The translations under genes and the position numbers were made by a program. Below, piece after piece: positions 5,643 to 10,281 of a stretch of DNA of 10,281 nt. The notes beneath the pieces are model-generated. The model saw only the letters and a program-made list of their open reading frames with translations. It made no database searches and had not been told where the DNA came from. The stretch covers positions 1-10,281 of the forward strand of contig JAOQAA010000266.1 of NCBI GenBank assembly GCA_025963815.1, written 5' to 3'. Origin of the DNA: Capsulimonas sp. Lineage in GTDB: Bacteria > Armatimonadota > Armatimonadia > Armatimonadales > Capsulimonadaceae. How positions within the stretch are numbered: the first letter of the stretch is position 1; every line of letters starts with the position of its first letter.

Positions 5643-6796
5643 CGCTGACGGTCATCGGTCTGGGCGACGGCCGGCGGGATAGCCTGACGCTGGGGGCGCT
5701 TGACGCCCTCCGTCAGGCCGGCGCCCGCCGGTTCGCGCGGACCCGCTCGCTGCCGGCGATTGGCTGGCTGGAATCTCCGGAAGGCGGCGTCGTGTTCGAC
5801 GCCGCCTTCGATTCTGTCCCGGCCGGCGCGTCGGATGAGCGGGCGTCCGCCATTATCATCCCCATTTTAGAAGCCGCCCGTGAGGGCGACGCCGTTTACG
5901 CCGTTCCCGGCGATCCTCTGTTAGATGAAAACGCCTCCCTTCATCTCTGGACGCAAGCGCGCGCTGAGGGCATTGCAGTTCGTGTGATCCGCCTGGCGCG
6001 CCGCGCCGAGGATGATGCCCGCTATGGCTTCGACGCCTTAGTCGCCCTGATGGCGCGCCTGCGCAATCCCGATGGCGGCTGTCCGTGGGACTTGGAGCAG
6101 ACGTCGCGGACGATCCGCCGCCACGTCATTGAGGAAGCCTATGAAGTCGCCGAGGCGATCGATTCGGGGGCGCCCGAGAAGCTGAGCGAGGAGCTGGGCG
6201 ACTTGATGCTGCAAGTCGTTTTTCACGCGCAGATGGCGAGCGAACTCGGCGAGTTCTCGGTGGACGACGTCACCCAGGCAATCGTCGAAAAGCTCGTTCG
6301 GAGACATCCCCATGTCTTCGGCTCCGTTTCCGTCGCAAACTCTGAAGATGTCCTCACGAATTGGGACGCTATCAAGCGCAAGGAGAAGGGCAATGAGGAC
6401 CGCACCTCTATTCTCGACGGCATCCCCAAGGATCTTCCCGCGCTGATGCGCGCCCTGGAAGTCTCTAAACGTGTGGTCAAGGTCGGGTTCGAGTGGCCGA
6501 CCGTACTGGAAGTCCTGGACAAGGTTGACGAGGAAATCGCGGAGCTGCGCGCGGAGATCGCCATCGGCGATACGGCGCGCGCCGGTGAGGAGCTGGGCGA
6601 TCTGCTCTTCACGCTGGTCAACGTCGCGCGGCAGCTCAAAGTCGATCCCGAAGAAGCATTGCGTAACATGACCCTGCGATTTGCGAATCGTTTTCGTTAT
6701 ATCGAGCGTCACGCGGAGGCTGAAGGGCGGCGTTTGCAGGATCTTTCATTGGACGAAATGGAAACGGTTTGGGCGCAGGCAAAGAGGGAACAATAA
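5639..6796 (+). CDS. mazG: nucleoside triphosphate pyrophosphohydrolase MazG with partial methylase-like N-terminus
   Basis: This cytosolic enzyme (385 residues) hydrolyses nucleoside triphosphates to monophosphate and pyrophosphate, probably clearing abnormal nucleotides. Residues about 127-385 match the length of E. coli MazG, with both repeats. The first has NPDGGCPWDLEQT (143-155), EEAYE (165-169) and EELGD (184-188), the metal-binding acidic residues. The second has DEEIAE (297-302) and EELGD (317-321). The first 118 residues resemble only the N-terminal half of a tetrapyrrole-methylase-like domain (VIGLGDG, LTLGALDAL, YAVPGDPLLDENAS), as in the longer YabN protein of Bacillus; the C-terminal half of that domain is absent. 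The start is TTG at 5639, inside the ATTGA that ends the lipoprotein gene, so translation is likely coupled. A foldase gene beside mazG recalls the mfd-surA-spoVT-mazG order of some Firmicutes, from memory. Confidence 0.93.
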   Translation: MTLTVIGLGDGRRDSLTLGALDALRQAGARRFARTRSLPAIGWLESPEGGVVFDAAFDSVPAGASDERASAIIIPILEAAREGDAVYAVPGDPLLDENASLHLWTQARAEGIAVRVIRLARRAEDDARYGFDALVALMARLRNPDGGCPWDLEQTSRTIRRHVIEEAYEVAEAIDSGAPEKLSEELGDLMLQVVFHAQMASELGEFSVDDVTQAIVEKLVRRHPHVFGSVSVANSEDVLTNWDAIKRKEKGNEDRTSILDGIPKDLPALMRALEVSKRVVKVGFEWPTVLEVLDKVDEEIAELRAEIAIGDTARAGEELGDLLFTLVNVARQLKVDPEEALRNMTLRFANRFRYIERHAEAEGRRLQDLSLDEMETVWAQAKREQ

Positions 6797-6823
6797 ATCA
6801 TCGGAGAATCGAGAAATAGAATC

Positions 6824-6828
6824 GGAGG
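6824..6828 (+). promoter_or_regulatory. ribosome binding site fixing the start at 6837
   Basis: GGAGG lies 8 bases before ATG 6837. The same frame is open back into mazG, with an ATG at 6681, but this site and the signal peptide beginning at 6837 show the true start. Confidence 0.8.
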
Positions 6829-6836
6829 ATCGTTCG

Positions 6837-7499
6837 ATGAAGCATCTTATTTTTGCCATGCCGCTGGCGCTGATTGTGCTGGCTCCCATACAAATTTCCG
6901 CGCAGGGCGCTCCGTCCGCAGGCGTCGGCGCCTCCACGGGCGTTGGTCCGGGAGGCGGCGCTGGGGCGGTGCTGTCGCTGCCCGGCGCGACCTTGAAAGC
7001 CACCACTCTCGGTGAGACGGCGACCGTCGCCACCAGCAAACCCCGCTTTGTCTCTGGATCTCCCGTTCCCATTACCTTCACGATCGCCAACCGCACGGGC
7101 AGCCCGGTCGAATACGATTTCAACAACGGCCAGAAATACGACTTCGAGCTGCGTGATCCCAAAGGGGTGGTCGTTTGGGAATGGTCGCGGGGCCTCTCCT
7201 TCACACAGTCCACGGATAAGCTTGTGCTGAAGCCTGGCGACTGCGCCATGTATAAGGGCGAGTGGAGTGGAATGGTGGACGGCAAGCCCGCGCCTCCCGG
7301 AAGATACACGCTGACGGGACGATTGACCACGCAGACCCGGCCGGCCATTCGCGGCGGCATTCTCGTCAACCCCGTTCGCGACCCGAATAATATCGGCATG
7401 CCGACCCGTTCTCCCGCCGAGAATGGGATGGTGGTGCAGACTCCTGCACGCTATGCGGTGACGGCGACGACGCAATTCCAGGTGGCCGCAAAGTCGTGA
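6837..7499 (+). CDS. secreted BsuPI-domain protein
   Basis: This protein has 220 residues and a Sec signal peptide (MKH, hydrophobic 4-20, likely cleavage near A22), so it is exported. A Gly/Ala/Ser-rich stretch (24-46) precedes a beta-sandwich domain at about 60-166. That domain has the hallmarks of the BsuPI family (named after the Bacillus intracellular proteinase inhibitor): ITFTIANRTGSPVEYDF, GQKYDFELRDPKGVVVWEWS (98-117), SFTQ, then an LKPGD turn and PPGRYTLTG near 153-161. The family is a general beta-sandwich often found in secreted proteins, so protease inhibition is not proven here. The last 50 residues (170-220) are not recognised. It begins 40 bp after mazG and may be read from the same transcript. 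The following gene appears to carry a distant version of the same domain. Confidence 0.85.
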   Translation: MKHLIFAMPLALIVLAPIQISAQGAPSAGVGASTGVGPGGGAGAVLSLPGATLKATTLGETATVATSKPRFVSGSPVPITFTIANRTGSPVEYDFNNGQKYDFELRDPKGVVVWEWSRGLSFTQSTDKLVLKPGDCAMYKGEWSGMVDGKPAPPGRYTLTGRLTTQTRPAIRGGILVNPVRDPNNIGMPTRSPAENGMVVQTPARYAVTATTQFQVAAKS

Positions 7500-7556
7500 A
7501 ATAACAAATAGGGGCCATAAAAACAGAGAATAATACTGATAAATAGTGGTTGTGAC

Positions 7557-7625
7557 GGCGCGTAATCGGGAATAAGCATAGTACCAGGGAGAGTTGTACT
7601 ATGGATTCCCAAACGATTACGCGCC
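7557..7625 (+). promoter_or_regulatory. long interrupted hairpin enclosing ribosome site and start codon
   Basis: Three nested complementary arms surround the start of the next gene. The outer arm is GGCGCGTAATCG (7557-7568) with CGATTACGCGCC (7614-7625), 12 bp and perfect. The middle arm is GGAAT (7569-7573) with ATTCC (7605-7609). The inner arm is CATAGTAC (7577-7584) with GTACTATG (7596-7603), 8 bp and perfect, around an 11-nt loop. That makes 25 pairs in 69 nt, broken by a 4-nt bulge (7610-7613) and a small internal loop. The loop holds the Shine-Dalgarno AGGGAG (7586-7591), and the ATG (7601-7603) is buried in the inner stem. As RNA this would hinder initiation until it opens; as DNA it could instead be an operator or a remnant of a palindromic element. 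Confidence 0.75.
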
Positions 7626-8257
7626 TTTTCAGCGCATTATGCCTGCTGACCGCCATGACGGCGGCGCCGGCCATGGCCGATAGCGCCAGCACCCAAAACG
7701 CCAATAGCGATATGATGCTTTCGGCTCCGACATTCGCCGAACCGATGAAGCTGACGATTAAGCACCCAAAGAACACGCCGGTTCGCGTGACGATCGTCAC
7801 CGACGCCGCCTCCGGCGCCGAAGTCGATTACAGCGCTTCCAAGAGCGCTGACCCGACTATCGGCTACAAGTTTCCGGCCGGCTCCGCCCGCGACATCACG
7901 GTGATGGACGGCCAAGGCCAGGAACTGTGGAGCCTGCTCAGCGGCCAGGTCAGTGTCGCCCCAGCAGACGCCGCTGGCCCACGCCCGAGCGCGATCCTTG
8001 CTCTGCTGGATCGCGATTACATGCTGACGACCCCCGCCATGAGCGGCGTCTACACGCTGCATCCGCGTTCCAATCCTGAGTTTCTTTCCACGACGGACAT
8101 CGCGCGTGTGAATTCCGCAGGTATGACCCGCCGCTGGGCGCACCGCAGCAGCCCGCTCGTCGATCCGATCCAGGACAGCGCGACGGAGGAAACGACGATT
8201 ATCATCAGTCCGTCGACACACGTCGTCGCGCCTGTTCGGCATCCGTCGCTGCAATAG
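7601..8257 (+). CDS. secreted protein, distantly BsuPI-like
   Basis: This protein of 218 residues has a Sec signal peptide: R8, hydrophobic 9-22, and AMA before D27. The mature part has a likely beta-rich region at 48-155. RDITVMDGQGQELWSLLSG (97-115) lines up with YDFELRDPKGVVVWEWSRG of the preceding protein, keeping the D..V.D..G..[VL]W..S.G spacing, and SGVYTL (148-153) lines up with its PGRYTL. I infer a divergent BsuPI-like or FlgD-Ig-like fold; this is weaker than for the upstream gene because the F-T-Q motif is missing. Residues 156-218 are not recognised and look poorly structured. AGGGAG at 7586-7591 is the ribosome site, and both it and the ATG lie in the hairpin at 7557-7625. The gene is 101 bp downstream of the first secreted-protein gene and ends before a strong terminator. 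Confidence 0.8.
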   Translation: MDSQTITRLFSALCLLTAMTAAPAMADSASTQNANSDMMLSAPTFAEPMKLTIKHPKNTPVRVTIVTDAASGAEVDYSASKSADPTIGYKFPAGSARDITVMDGQGQELWSLLSGQVSVAPADAAGPRPSAILALLDRDYMLTTPAMSGVYTLHPRSNPEFLSTTDIARVNSAGMTRRWAHRSSPLVDPIQDSATEETTIIISPSTHVVAPVRHPSLQ

Positions 8258-8279
8258 CGCAGACACACCATTCTAACAG

Positions 8280-8320
8280 CGCACGCCTTGCGGGTTTCTT
8301 CGCGAGGCGTGCGTTTTTTT
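8280..8320 (+). terminator. intrinsic terminator
   Basis: CGCACGCCTTGCG (8280-8292) pairs with CGCGAGGCGTGCG (8301-8313) over 13 positions with one G-U pair, around an 8-nt loop, and seven Ts follow directly (8314-8320). It lies 22 bp after the secreted-protein stop and separates that transcript from the dikinase gene. Confidence 0.93.
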
Positions 8321-8353
8321 GCGTCAAGAGTTTTAACGCTTCACTCTACCCCC

Positions 8354-8383
8354 TTGCCCTCAAACCCCATCATCAGGTATACT
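8354..8383 (+). promoter_or_regulatory. promoter of the dikinase gene
   Basis: TATACT (8378-8383) is a strong -10 box. TTGCCC (8354-8359), a 4-of-6 match to the -35 consensus, precedes it by 18 bp. Transcription would begin near 8390, giving a leader of about 65 nt. The position right after the terminator fits independent expression. No riboswitch-like structure was seen in the leader. Confidence 0.6.
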
Positions 8384-8455
8384 TATCGGCGGCTTTTTGA
8401 CAATTTTGCGACAGACGGAAGCGACGAACAAGCTTCAAAATAGGAGAGTAACTGA

Positions 8456-10281
<1,826 letters not shown>

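Noticed and set aside
7531..7545. AT-rich -10-like sequences (TAATAC, TGATAAATA) before the second secreted-protein gene
   Set aside because: Matches to the consensus are poor and no -35 partner is visible; an AT-rich gap produces such matches easily.
7557..7625. Integron attC site or CRISPR-like repeat as explanation for the palindrome
   Set aside because: The core consensus sites of attC are not visible, no integrase is nearby, and the arms are not repeated in an array.
8397..8402. TTGACA as a -35 box for the dikinase gene
   Set aside because: No -10-like hexamer lies 16-18 bp downstream; the TATACT at 8378-8383 is a better anchor.

Overview
The window is a GC-rich bacterial chromosome segment in which every well-supported gene lies on the + strand. 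It holds nine complete protein genes, the first two thirds of a tenth, and a doubtful fragment at the left edge. The mix is an Amj-type lipid II flippase, a MazG protein with a YabN-like N-terminus, a SurA/PrsA-like lipoprotein, BsuPI-domain secreted proteins and pyruvate phosphate dikinase. This suggests a non-proteobacterial lineage, possibly Armatimonadota or another Terrabacteria group. That placement is an inference from gene content, not from a marker gene. I see no phage, transposase, CRISPR, tRNA or rRNA.

Left part (1-1836): a GNAT acetyltransferase gene (with a possible leaderless start at a TATAAT box) is followed by a small hairpin and then an Amj-family flippase for peptidoglycan precursors.

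Middle part (1873-7499): a textbook promoter (TTGACA, 17 bp, TACACT) opens a run of closely spaced genes. First come two uncharacterised proteins, then a membrane-anchored protein with a coiled coil, a long Pro/Ala linker and two copies of a small helix-turn-helix-like module. After these come a secreted parvulin-type foldase lipoprotein and, overlapping it by 4 bp, a MazG nucleotide pyrophosphohydrolase with a shortened methylase-like N-terminus. A secreted BsuPI-domain protein ends the run. Spacing allows read-through from the first promoter, but an internal promoter in the 74 bp before the lipoprotein is not excluded.

Right part (7500-10281): a second secreted protein, weakly BsuPI-like, begins inside a long interrupted hairpin (25 base pairs over 69 nt) that buries its start codon. 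A strong intrinsic terminator follows it. Pyruvate phosphate dikinase then starts from its own promoter and runs off the right edge.

The most unusual points are the start-codon hairpin at 7557-7625, the tandem HTH-like membrane protein, the half-length methylase domain on MazG, and the resemblance between the two secreted proteins. No single new multi-gene system is demonstrated; the uncharacterised block at 1943-4407 is the best place to look for one.
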